NCBI GenBank assembly: GCA_002105175.1
Contig: MCGE01000012.1
Coordinates: 62,001 to 126,000 of the forward strand
From: Absidia repens
Lineage: Eukaryota > Mucoromycota > Mucoromycetes > Mucorales > Cunninghamellaceae
Direction of reading: 5' to 3'
DNA length: 64,000 nt
Part shown: in pieces, positions 1 to 10,440 of the stretch
Position numbering within the stretch: position 1 is the stretch's first letter
Layout: each line of letters begins with the position of its first letter
The notes under the pieces: model-generated
Databases searched by the model: none
What the model was told of the DNA's origin: nothing
Seen by the model: the letters and a program-made list of their open reading frames with translations, nothing else
Position numbers and translations under genes: made by a program

Positions 1-377
1 CAGAGACCTTGATCAAGCTGATGTTGTGTTCAGCACACAAAGCTTCGACCAACTTGATGTATTCACCTTCAGTGCAAGATTCGCAGAGAACAGCCAAGTG
101 AGCTTGACGTCTGTAAAAAAAGAAGAGTCGATGAATGACATTGATCTTGGGATACCATCTGTTTGCTGCCAAGTCCTAGACCCAGTTTTCTTCTTCTTTA
201 TGCTTACCTGTCCAAAGCCTTGACGGCTTCCTTCAAACCACGGGCAAGACCATCGTGGACCAAGGCGCGACGCAAGACTTCTTGAAGGGCTTCTTCAACG
301 GACATTTGACCCTTGGGAGCTTCAGCAGCAACTTCGACTTCTTGGGTTTCCATGATGACTTCTTCTTCGGCAGACAT
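1..377 (-). CDS. RPS12: 40S ribosomal protein eS12 (RPS12), 3' end cut off by the window edge
   Basis: Structural protein of the small ribosomal subunit. Two exons are visible: 377..208 (starts MSAEEEV, then the family stretch [17 protein letters not shown]) and 110..1, joined across an intron with GTAAGCA donor and TTTACAG acceptor. After the join it reads [20 protein letters not shown] and [10 protein letters not shown], which is diagnostic for eS12. The C-terminal third lies outside the window. The start was chosen because the acidic N-terminus fits the family. Upstream in-frame sequence is low-complexity and ends in a branch-site (GCTAAC) plus ATATAG acceptor immediately before the ATG, so a 5'UTR intron is likely. 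Identity is firm; the leader intron is inference. Confidence 0.93.
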
Positions 378-1017
378 GCTATATAAAAAAAAAAAAGAAA
401 CAATGGTTAGCAAAAAAGAAAAAAAAAAAAAGGTGAATCTAATCTTGAAAGCCCATGAACCAAAAAAAAAGACAGTATGCAATCTACTCCATTGAAGTGC
501 TCATCCTCAGGTCAATCCCATCATCCATCCATCCATCCATCCATCTATCCATCTATTGATTCAGTGGAGAAGCGTGAAGAAGAAGAGCAATAGTATTTTT
601 TTCGTTCATGGGCTCGATCATTGATTTGATTGAAGGTATACATACATTGTGAAATTAAATTCAAAAGAGAAAGAACAAAAAATATGTTGGCAAACCAAAA
701 TTGAAATTTATTGTTGGCCATTCTCGACAATTAAAGCGGCGCGTTAAACATCCAGATAACCAGAGCCAACTGCCCCCTTTCATGCAACTATAATGCTATG
801 TAGACAAAAGTAAAAACAACAATCATGATCATATATATGAGGGTCAACATATTTTAATATATATAAAATAAATATAGGTTTTATTAAACAAAATAATAGT
901 AAAAAAAAAAAAAAAAAAGGCGTGAATAAAAACGAACTAGTATATTGGTTCATATATAGAAGGAGAGATAAAAAATGAAAGAGCAGTAACGGGAAGGAGG
1001 AGGGACACTATTCTACA
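378..1017. other. Spacer: eS12 leader region and 3' flank of the antiporter
   Basis: No credible gene. Contains the probable eS12 leader intron with a CCAT/GGAT tetranucleotide tract at 521-556, a 3' flank rich in TATATA, and an A run at 901-918. The antiporter ends at 1018. Confidence 0.6.
521..556. repeat. (CATC)n / (GGAT)n microsatellite upstream of eS12
   Basis: About nine imperfect CATC units on the plus strand, reading as GGAT units on the eS12 coding strand, 144-180 nt upstream of its ATG. Probably inside the leader intron. Related tracts lie in the leader of eS7 and intron 1 of eS6. Confidence 0.85.
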
Positions 1018-3136
1018 TCAAGCTTCAGGGTCACCGTAAGAAAAAGAATCTGAATTGTTTACCGATCCATAGTTAACAGGCGTTTCCTAAGATAAATTTC
1101 ACACCAAAATAAAAGTAAGTAAAGTATACCACCGTTGGCAAATATTTCGTTTTCAATCCGGATACATACCGTGAATGGCAGTAGCCCACTGACATATCTA
1201 CCACAAGTTACCTTGGTTTTTGACAATCGTTTGCAGGCAAGTGTTCCGAGGTGGTATATAGTTATGCTATTTCCATGGACAACAATAGAAGTGATTACCA
1301 TAAAGTATATAATAGGTTCAATCATATCTAATACCAGATGGTTGATGTCGCCGTCTGACTGTTGACCAAAGAGTAAAGGTATAGCCTGCACAGCCACCGA
1401 ATAGTAGAACACACTTCCAATCCCTATAGGACCAAAAAACCCAGTAAAGAGTGCTTGGCGAAAGCCTTTGATTGCTGGCATGTAGGGGTATAAGGCAATC
1501 ACAATAGGTAATCTTCTAAATATAACTACAAGAATGGCCAATGTCAACAGCTTGGACCATCCCATACCCAGGTCTGCATCTGTAAAGGCTGACCAAGGCT
1601 GGAATTCATATGACTACAATTAGTATTTTCAATTCTGCTTTTTTTTTTTTTTTTTTTTTTTTTCTACATAACTCCTTACTTACAATTGTTGCACCGATGT
1701 ATACAAATATACTAAGATTCAATAGAAGATCAACAACCTAGCAATAAATAAACATGTCCGTTATCAAATTTTATGTCGTTCCCCGAACATCCCCCTTTTT
1801 TTCCTTACAAACATGTACTTACCTCCATAATATGTGTGTCCTTAATTTCTGTCTTGAACCAGTCATCCCACACAAGGGTACAGCCAGCTACAAAGCATGC
1901 CAGTAAATCATCACAACCAAAAATAGCTGTCAATCCCATCAAGAAGAACTGTAAAAAAATAAAAGTCCGCAGTTAAAAGAGAAATCATTAAAACGCTTTA
2001 TATGCATACACTTACTGTAAACGTGATAGTAAAGGCGAAGAAGGACCCTTGATCAATGGTATTCCTATGTATATAAATAAACAAAAGTATGTGGTATTAG
2101 TACAGAGATGAGTGATTCCAGTATTCTTCTTACTTCTTCTTGGCGGACTTTAACAGTAACTTTGCAGAATATCCAAAACCAGCACCAAGAAAAACTGCAA
2201 ATCCAATATCATATACCATAATAGAGAGTGTCCATCTCTGAATGGCTATTTCCGGAGAATACTTGCACCAGTACAAGGCTAAAAAAAGGAAAGGGTAACC
2301 CAATCCATCATTTGCACCACTATTATTGTAATTTTTTAAAGTAAAAAAAGTTAATATGATAACAGTTATACCTTTTAAGGGTACGTTACCTTTCAGCAGA
2401 GAGAATATTTCGGATGGTGACAGGTACATGCTTCTCGGCAAATTGGCCCTGCAGTATGCTGTTGGAAAGCACAGGGTCAGTTGGTGTAAAACAAGAAGCG
2501 ATGATCAAAGTTTCTACCTACAGTGGTGGCACAATAAAACGAGGAGAATTTGCTATTGGTAAGTTCAAATCATGTGATACTTATCATCTATACCTACATA
2601 GGACAAATATGGAAAAATGGATTTAACGCAGAATGCGCTAATCAACCACATCCAAATCATGACAGGACCAAGGAATAGCAGCAATGAGCGAAGTTCTGTA
2701 TAAATATAAGTCTTGGGTAACTGGATACCAGCTGCCATCACCTATATAAATGGATAGTTAGTAGATAGCCATCATATAAATCATAAATGGCCTATATTGT
2801 AGCTGGTTTAAACGTACCTGAATAGCTATGACAATACGTGAAAATTGGCCAGTGAATATGTTCTTGTGTTCCCAGTCATTAGTGTCGATGATACTCAAAC
2901 AAACAGGTCCTAATAAAATACCAAAAAGAAGTGCCACAACTATAGAAATTTAAAGAAGGGGGAGGAGAAGCACAAAAAATGAGAATAGAAATTGCTATGA
3001 TACAGATGATATATCGACACTTACACGCTTCAGAGACACAAAGCTTTTCCTTAATGACTAGAGAATATAGTCCGAATATAAGTATGAATCCACCAAGAGC
3101 AAATGATATTATTGACACAATATCACCCAAAACCAT
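1018..3136 (-). CDS. Na+/H+ antiporter, fungal Nha1/Sod2 family, short-tailed
   Basis: Membrane exchanger of Na+ (and probably K+) for H+ in the CPA1 family, expected at the plasma membrane. Ten exons join in frame to 477 residues: 3136..3025, 2939..2818, 2741..2598, 2517..2390, 2319..2134, 2064..2016, 1948..1823, 1737..1684, 1613..1170, 1086..1018. Family marks in order: FTGQFSRIVIAIQ near residue 75, IIASCFTPTDPVL, the ion-binding ESGANDGLGYPFLFLALY with its ND pair, GCDDLLACFVAGC, and FFGPIGIGSVFYYSVAVQ. The last exon gives a short acidic/serine tail. If its intron is retained, the frame runs on to 1059 instead. Yeast Nha1 has a cytosolic tail of several hundred residues that is absent here. 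The first ATG lies in an A/T-poor-complexity leader, so the start is moderately certain. Confidence 0.88.
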
Positions 3137-3360
3137 AACAAATATCAAAAAATAAAAATAAAAATAAAAGTAAAGAGAAGAGAAGAGAAGAGAAGAGAAG
3201 AGAAGAAAAAAAAATAACCTTTTTATTATTCTTATGCATTTGAAACACCGCCGACAGCATCTCACCATACCAGGCACTATTTCAACTGCATTAATGCAAA
3301 TCTTAGAAAAGGGGAAATAACTTTGCTCGATCAAAACTGTATATGCGAAGGTCACAATAC

Positions 3361-3397
<37 letters not shown>

Positions 3398-4189
3398 GAA
3401 AGATAAAATTATAAACAAGCAGTTGAATTTCATAGTGAAAGTAAACGGGGTTTTATTTTCTGATACCAGATAATAGAATAAAAAACAAAAATAAAATAGG
3501 AAGAGCTTGTTACTCTAAAATAATGGCCTTTTACAATATATTTGGTCTCTATTTGGATGCCGATATTAAAAGGACTTGGTAGAGTCCATTAACATTTGCC
3601 AAGGGAGAAGCAGGGGTCGTACATCGGAGAAGATGTCATAAACATGCTGATCACTGAGTTGTCTTCCAGGTTGATCTTGCATTTGGAATTGCTGATATGT
3701 TTCTAGATTTTTATTTATCTGTAGAAAATTTGGCTATTTCGGTCCCTTGTTATCAATCTTGGGAAATGTCGTTGTGCTAAATCGAATTTTGATAATCCCC
3801 TGGTTTTTTGGAAGGTATTTTTGAAATTGGCATGTAGTGCGGTTCATTATTCTTTGAATTTTGAAACCCCTATTTTTTTTCATGTCAACTAGAGATGTAT
3901 GATATGACGTTTTTGAGGAAAAGAAAGGGAAATATATGAAGGACTTTAGTTATATGAAGAAGGACTAAGTGTATCTAATATATTCACCCAGAACCGTCAA
4001 AACACAATGAAATACATTTCCCGATTTTTTGATTGGCTGTTGCGATGCGATTTGACTGAATCCGCATAAAATTCTTTTTGGACACAGGCACAGAGAGATT
4101 TCATGTGAAAAAATCTTTATAACCCCGCCATTTTCATTTTTCCGTTCCTTTTTCTCTTCTCCTTATCTACGCAAACATACCAATCATCA
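3137..4189. promoter_or_regulatory. Divergent spacer between the antiporter and the GAT-domain gene
   Basis: Contains a GAGAA/AAGAG microsatellite (3175-3206), adjacent T and A runs (3361-3397), and, close to the GAT-domain start, a TTTATAA element at 4117-4123 followed by AACCCCGCCAT and a CT-rich stretch. This is typical of a fungal core promoter. No ORF here looks coding. Confidence 0.45.
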
Positions 4190-4747
4190 ATGACGAGTCA
4201 AATTGCCCAGGTTGCTGGTTTTAAGTTGAAAGAGGTACGATAGAAGAACTTCTTTAGCAATAATGAAAGTATTGGGCAACTAACATCTTTTATCAAACAG
4301 TCCACCTCCTTATCTCTTTCGGTGGATGATGCCGTGTCTCATGCTAAGACAGCTGGTACTCTATTGGAAAACATGTTGAGCCTTTTGGAACCCAATCAAG
4401 TATCCGAAAATGAAATGATAAAGGTATTAAAAAACTGAAATAATTGAAAACGACGTACTAACTGTTTTTTCTTGTTCTTTAATAGGACGCATACAAAGAA
4501 TGCTCCTTACTTAAGGAATACCTCTCTGAACAATTATGGAGTGTAACTGATACTGATGGAGTAAATAATGTTCAAGATGCTCTGGATATCCTTACTCGTG
4601 CTATTGCTAGCTATGAAATGATGAAAGATGCTCTGGATGGGGACTGGTATGAAAAAAAATTGCTCATGTGAAAATCGATCATTGAATTTACAGCTGACTT
4701 TTCGAAAATATAGGGAATTGGTTGATATGCGGATTCCTGGCTTGTAG
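4190..4747 (+). CDS. Small stand-alone GAT-domain-like protein
   Basis: Predicted 120-residue protein from four exons: 4190..4234, 4301..4423, 4486..4646, 4714..4747, all with GT/AG borders and summing in frame. It opens MTSQIAQVAGFKLKE. The central part (about residues 20-105) reads like the three-helix GAT domain of GGA/TOM1 proteins: AGTLLENMLSLLEPNQ, then MIKDAYKECSLLKEYLSEQL, then the helix-3 pattern ALDILTRAIASYEMM, which in GAT domains binds ubiquitin or Arf/Rab partners. No VHS domain, ear domain or clathrin box is present. This could be a reduced sorting adaptor or a relative of another three-helix family. The fold call rests on pattern recognition only. Confidence 0.6.
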
Positions 4748-5545
4748 GACAGATAGGATGTTGTAAATATTATCCCTCCTATTTATCTATTCCATTTAGC
4801 TTACTGTTATCCACCTAGTTTAGTGTATATTGCTCTAATAAAAATTAAATTGACCTTATAAAATGTGTATATGTATGTGTACGTTTATATTATATGTTGT
4901 GTCTTTATGTTTTATTTGTGCCTACAGTATCTGGTGGTTTTATGGTGAATACAAGCATTTATATGTATATGTTAGAGAAATTGTGTGTACTAGCGTCCTT
5001 ATCATCAAGAGAAAAAAAAGAAAAAAGAAAAACAACCTATATACACTCCTTGCTTTATATTTTATTTTGACGTCAAGTGATGAAAGATCCCTCGTACATC
5101 ATTCTCCGGGATATGATAATGAAGAAGTGCCGACAACGAAAGCACGGTTATGATTTCGGATTTAAGATTATTTACTATTCAAGTTAACTAGTCTTTAGAA
5201 AAAACGAATGAAACATTTATCAGATATTGTTTATACATTGATGATGATGATTCCATATTACATTTTACCAAGATACAGTGGATCCTTGGTACAGCGGCGT
5301 TTCAGAATGTTAGAATTCAATCTCAGATTCAGGCCATGTGTTGAAATGTCCGGTGACGTTCGATTTTTTTCTATTTTCTTTTGGCGGCTCGCACGTTTTC
5401 TTGCTTTTTTCCCTTTCTTTAATTTTTTTTTTTCCTCTTCATTTCTTCCTATTTCTATAAAGCAAAATATATTCTTCATTACTCATATTAGTAAGGCTTA
5501 TAGAATAGTATATTTTATTTATCTTGTTTGTTTTTTACTCTCATC
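4748..5545. other. Spacer with 3' flank of the GAT gene and promoter of the Gln/Ala-rich gene
   Basis: AT-rich, with AATAAAA-like signal near 4840. A strong pyrimidine tract at 5370-5450 (TTTTCTTTTGG, TTTTTCCCTTTC) lies about 100 nt before the next ATG and probably marks its transcription start region. Nothing coding recognised. Confidence 0.45.
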
Positions 5546-7861
5546 ATGGAAAGCAACAACACACCACAAGTTCAGCACGCGCCTTCACCTTCGAATTCGT
5601 CCCAGAAAAACGACACTCTTGAACAACCACAGTCGTCTTCACCCTTACAACCAGCTCCACTGGAATCAAACAGTTGTCAGCAACAATATGATGACGCTCA
5701 AACACTTGTTTCACAAACTTCCAGTACACCCGTATTGACATCTGTATCACCTTCACCTGCTGGACAGCGAACTCAGTCTCCACCTCAACCCGCACAAAAC
5801 GATACACACCCAATACCATCAGCGGGTCTAGGGCAGACGGAATGCAACATTGTTTCTCCTACTTTGGCAGATATTCTCAGCGACGATCGTATTCTTCGGT
5901 TTTATCAATGTGTGAAAGATATCAAGCTTCAGCAGTCGCCACAACAAACTAGCGCCATGTTTTTTGCACTCTGCCATGCTCTTGGCGATTCTGTCTCTTT
6001 CCTCAAGGTACCCAATATGAACAAGATTATGTTTCGTCAGGAAGAACAAATATTTGCTGTAAATGTGGCTGGAACTTCTTCTACTCAATCCTTCAATGAT
6101 ACGAATCAACAGCAACAACAATCACCCAACGTAAACATGGATACCACCATCAGCACAACTTTATCTGGACAACTAACACCACATTCTTCTTCTATTTTTC
6201 TTCCTCAAATGACTCCATCCTCTGATAATCTCACGACCACAACCTCGGCAACGGATAACTCGGCAGCAGCTTCACCTTATCACCATGATCATCATCAGCA
6301 ACAACCTCAAAACGCCAACTGCAACAACCATGCGACACCCAACACGCTTGCAGCAGCAGCGGCGGCAGCTGCTAACTTCTTCTCAGTATCCGATCAATCT
6401 CAACATCTTATACAAGCGGCTTTGTCCTCGGTCGGAACGCATGGTACTGGTGCCCCAGCCGTACACAACGCCGTGGTTCCTCAAACAGCATCAAATACCA
6501 CCGGTGGCGTAAAACGACGTGGAAACGCAGAAAAACGATCCAAAAAACCTAGTCCACGGGATAAAGAATATGCGATCAGACGTAAGTACTTTGGCATCAG
6601 ACATTCTTTGAATACATATTAAGTATCGTTATTCTTATTATTCTTATTTTGAACCTTGCCTCTCTTTCTCTCTCTCGTAGGAAATGATATCATTCAAGAT
6701 TTGCTCAAAGTCTCAGAGGCCGATCTCTTTCATCAGGCAAACACCGTGGACAGTGACGTCAAGTTGATTATCCAAGGACAAGAGCGAAATACCAAACTCG
6801 GATTGTTATCTCCCCTCCACCGGTTCGCCACGTTTGCCAATCTTGCAGCACACTATGATAGCGATTTTGCACCGAAGAATGCCGGGGTTTACTACAACTA
6901 CGAATATTTTCAACTGTATCTGGCCTATCGTGATTTGGAAATAGAACGTACACTTCAACAACAACAACAACAACAACAGCAACATGGGCAACATCAACCG
7001 TCTTCTTCTACCGATGCATCGACCGCCTCTCCATCAGCAGTCTCACGCCCGGTCATGATGCAATGCCGAGCAGATATCGAAAAGGTTTTGGTGAACACAA
7101 ACTGGGAAGCGATACGACGACGACTGACCATTGGCGAAAGAATTTGTCAAGTCTGCGGGATTTTGGGACGTGGCTTTTTATTACTCAGCAAACAGGTATC
7201 TGGTCGCAAACTTCTGCATAACTTCAACACAGGGGAATGGGGTGAATTTTTACATGAATTCCAACGACCAGAAACACAACCTTTACTGCAGACTCTACAG
7301 ACCAAGTTTTCACCTGAGCGACTTTATCAACATCAGCATCAACAACACCCTGTCTACTCTCAGGCCATGTCAACCTCCGCTGCCGCCGCCGCTGCTGCCG
7401 CCGCCATGAAAGTCCTACCTCTCTTGTCTCAACCTCAACAATCAATAGAAAATACATCAGCACATATGACATCACCTTTGGAGAATCACAGCAGCGCAAC
7501 CGACACCACGACAGAGAACACATCAACGCCATCAACAACAGAAGTAAAAGCTTCTCGACAGGCACCAGTTGTAATTCCACACTCTCCAGATTTGCAATCA
7601 CCCTCTCAGGCACTATCGTCAGCGGCATCTTTAGATACGAATGTGGACTCCACAACAACAACAACATCATCATCGTCGTCATCAAAATCTCTGACATCAA
7701 CATCTCTTATCGCCAATGAATATATCAAAAGTGAACCAACAACCACAGTAGCTTCTTCAGAAAACACCTTAGAGGAACAAAATGAAAACAACGTCACAGC
7801 GGATGGTCCATTGGATGAAGAGGAATCAAGGCACAAAAAACTAAAATTGGATGAACAATAG
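5546..7861 (+). CDS. Gln/Ala/Ser-rich probable nuclear regulatory protein, family unknown
   Basis: Two exons, 5546..6581 and 6681..7861, give 738 residues. I do not recognise the family. Residues 1-320 are low-complexity (Ser, Gln, Thr, Pro, an Ala run near 275). A basic patch KRRGNAEKRSKK near residue 330 resembles a nuclear localisation signal. The core that looks folded starts at the exon junction (RRNDIIQDLLKVSEADLFHQ) and runs through GLLSPLHRFATFANLAAHYD and AGVYYNYEYFQLYLAYRDLE. After a Gln run comes a second block: EKVLVNTNWEAIRRRLTIGE, CQVCGILGRGFLLLSKQ, HNFNTGEWGEFLHEFQ. The tail has Ala, Thr and Ser runs and ends EEESRHKKLKLDEQ. This layout is typical of a transcription co-regulator, but that is inference. 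ATG 5546 was preferred over 5528 for its context (catcATGg). Confidence 0.75.
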
Positions 7862-8329
7862 TTTTATTTGTATATCATGACCTTTCTTTTTAGCTTTTTT
7901 ATTTTTATCATTATCATTTGTCACCATCAGCTGCATTTAGATATAGCAAACTTTCACTTTATCTTTTATATATACGCATTTTCTGACATCATTCCACGCT
8001 TTATCTACATACTCCCAATATATTTACTTTTTAAAAAAAGATGATTATTTTACTCCTATCTTCAACATATACATAATAAACAACAGTGTAGTCATACACA
8101 TATGATGCTCTTGCCTTCAGTCTGATATGAATGCCTTTTTTTTATTTTTATTTTTTTTTTATGTTTTTGGGGTGATAAATGAATGAATGTGCGTGGCGGG
8201 GATTGTGAAGTACGTGGGAAGGATTGCCACGAGGAGAGGGAATAACTGGATGTCACGTTTAACGGTGGAACACTGGACTGTACAGCTAATTGAAAAGGGT
8301 GTAATTCCCTAATTCTGTCAGTAGGGCTC
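7862..8329. other. 3' flank of the Gln/Ala-rich gene
   Basis: T-rich 3' flank (TTTTTATTTTTATTTTTTTTTATG near 8138-8164), then non-coding sequence running into the SINE-like repeat copy A. No gene seen. Confidence 0.5.
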
Positions 8330-8800
8330 TGCGAAATATCTTAAAAGAGGATCGATGCTGTACGTATTAATTGGAGTCACGGAAAACATTTCAAATGCCG
8401 CCCACGTGTATTTTTTTATTTTCTCCCAATTTCCCCCCTCGGCCCCTTCTTTTCTTCTTTTCTTCTTTTTTCCTTCATCATTGGAGCCTCGTTAAGGTTA
8501 TGGTAATCTTAGATTAGTGTCAGGATCAGCTTAGAAGGGTTTTCCGATCAGGGATTACAACATGCATGGGAAAATTCTTTCATTTTGGATTCAAGATCTG
8601 GAACCGACCATTACATGGATTTTGGAAACCTCCATTAGCTTAGTTTAGTATTAGTTTGCTCATAGATTGTATCTATATCTGTATAAAATATCTCTCTTTT
8701 TGTTTACCTCAAGAAATAATGTTCCTATTAGTTTTTATCATGTCTTTTGCAATAGATCTTTCTATCCTTTGTAATTAGATGTGAGGACAGCGTTTTTTTT
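8330..8800 (+). mobile_element. SINE-like repeat, copy A
   Basis: Plus orientation, head to tail. The head shows a B-box-like ATTTCAAATGCC followed by GCCCACGTG at about 8399-8410, then a pyrimidine tract, TTCATCATTGGAGCC, and the shared body (AGTGTCAGGATCAGCTTAGAAGGG, GATTACAACATGCATGGGAAA, TTCATTTTGGATTCAAGATCTGG in pieces). It appears truncated at a T run (8793-8814). The family assignment comes from side-by-side reading of the six copies in this window. No reading frame is carried. Confidence 0.6.
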
Positions 8801-9419
8801 TTTTTTTTTTTTTTTCAGTCGGGATTCTTTCAATTCAGTTCGTCCAAATATTATAATCATCTCCATATTTTTTTAAAAAACGTGAGCTCATTAAATCATG
8901 ATTATTATGAGGGAGTTTCTGTCATTCAGGTCATTGAGGGTAATCTGGATTTAGTTTGATGGCGGTAGAAACCTTTTTCATTTTGTCATCTCAAATTTCG
9001 GCTCATTTCTCGTAAATGAAAGCGAACGAGCTCATTTGAAAACGATAATAATTGAAAAAGTTAAATGTGTTTACATCCTGTTTGGTTAAAGGTTACGGGG
9101 ACGAACAGAACGCAGAACAAAACCATAAGTGTTCTCATATCACATTGTGTATATAACGGAAAAGGTTCAGCGCACTTTCACCTTACCCTAAAAAAAGTTC
9201 GTGAAATTTAAACATTCAAACGTGGGATTTAATGTTATATAAGAATTAGCTGTCGCTGTCATTTTGAAGCTCGTAAGTTTTACCCGTTGTGCGAATCAGT
9301 TTTTTAGGATAAAATAATCAAGTAGGTAGGTATTGATGTCTCCGTCAATTCGCACTATGGTAGGCAGCCCCTTGGAACCTAACCGACTTTGGTTTGGGGG
9401 CTTGAAGTTCTTTTATATA
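8801..9419. other. Spacer between repeat copies A and B
   Basis: AT-rich, no gene recognised. A T run (8793-8814) closes copy A. It may hold degraded tails of both copies, which face each other here. Confidence 0.4.
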
Positions 9420-9890
9420 TCTATATATACCACGCATAATGAAAATAATAAATTGGATATAAACAATATGCCCAGCCTAATGAGGGCTATAATATTTTAT
9501 AGGAAAAGCTACACTGTCGACGCAACCTGAATTGGTTAATATGAATGGCAGAATACGAATAGCATCCACATTTCACAACAAATGGTATAACACTGCAAAC
9601 TAGTCACGGGGAAGGGCGCTCTGAGGGATAAGTAGTCATGGTGTGTGACAAGAGAGCAGTATTTGGTAAAACACCACAAAACAACAACAATAGTGACATT
9701 GTTTACTGCGTGATAATTTAGAGGACAATTAAGGAAAAGAAAATTTTTATTGAAGAATAAAGTATACAGGATAAATGCTAACGTAAAAGTGCAGGGTTCC
9801 TTGCAATAAGTAATATAATGGAAATAGGTCAAGGGAGGCGACTGGGAGATCCATAGAATGGCCAACACTAATTTGAATGGACAACTGTAA

Positions 9891-9933
<43 letters not shown>

Positions 9934-10440
9934 TAGTACAAGACAGGACAAAAACCAAATGGATATTTTTTATTGAAACACAACAACAGCCAACGCTAAT
10001 CTAAAGTACTGATGGTAATGAAAAAAGAATTACTTGCATAGCACATGAAAAACTAATGGACCATTTTTCATTGAAACAGGTATCAAGAGACATGTTTTAT
10101 TCAGATATAGATACAAATTATGGACAAACTAACACTAAACTTGCTAATGAATGGTTCAAAAAGTCGACTAATGGTGCTTCCAGATCCTAGATCCAAAATG
10201 AAAGAATTTTCCCATGCATGTTGTAATCCCTAAGCTGAAGCCCCTTCTAAACTAGTCCTGATACTATTCTAAGTTCAGAGTAAATCCATAGATGTTGAAT
10301 GGTGAAGAAAACACGAAAGGAAAAAAATAATTAAAAAGAAAGAGAGCCGAAAAAATAAAAAAGGTGGGAGAGAGAAAATAAACATTTCACATGGGCGGCA
10401 TTTGAAATATGTTCTGTGGTTGTTCTTTGCGATTTGCTTT
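9420..10440 (-). mobile_element. SINE-like repeat, copy B (long copy)
   Basis: Minus orientation: the head lies at the right (CACATGGGCGGCATTTGAAAT at about 10388), with the tail to the left. It carries the shared body (GATCCTAGATCCAAAATGAAAG, CCCATGCATGTTGTAATCCC, AGTCCTGATACTATTCTAAG) plus upstream modules starting ATTGAAG/ATTGAAACA at about 9750, 9970 and 10070. A TA dinucleotide run (9897-9930) interrupts it. The leftmost section (ACCACGCATAATGAAAATAA) matches copy E at 47283. Confidence 0.6.

Noticed and set aside
2879..3433. Upstream extension of the antiporter start (Phe/Lys-rich run)
   Set aside because: The extension is a translation of T, A and GAGAA homopolymer tracts; the ATG at 3136 starts the family-like sequence.
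7224..7703. 159-codon minus-strand frame opposite the Gln/Ala-rich gene
   Set aside because: Its Leu/Val-rich text is the reverse of CAA/CAG/GCC repeats in the plus-strand gene.
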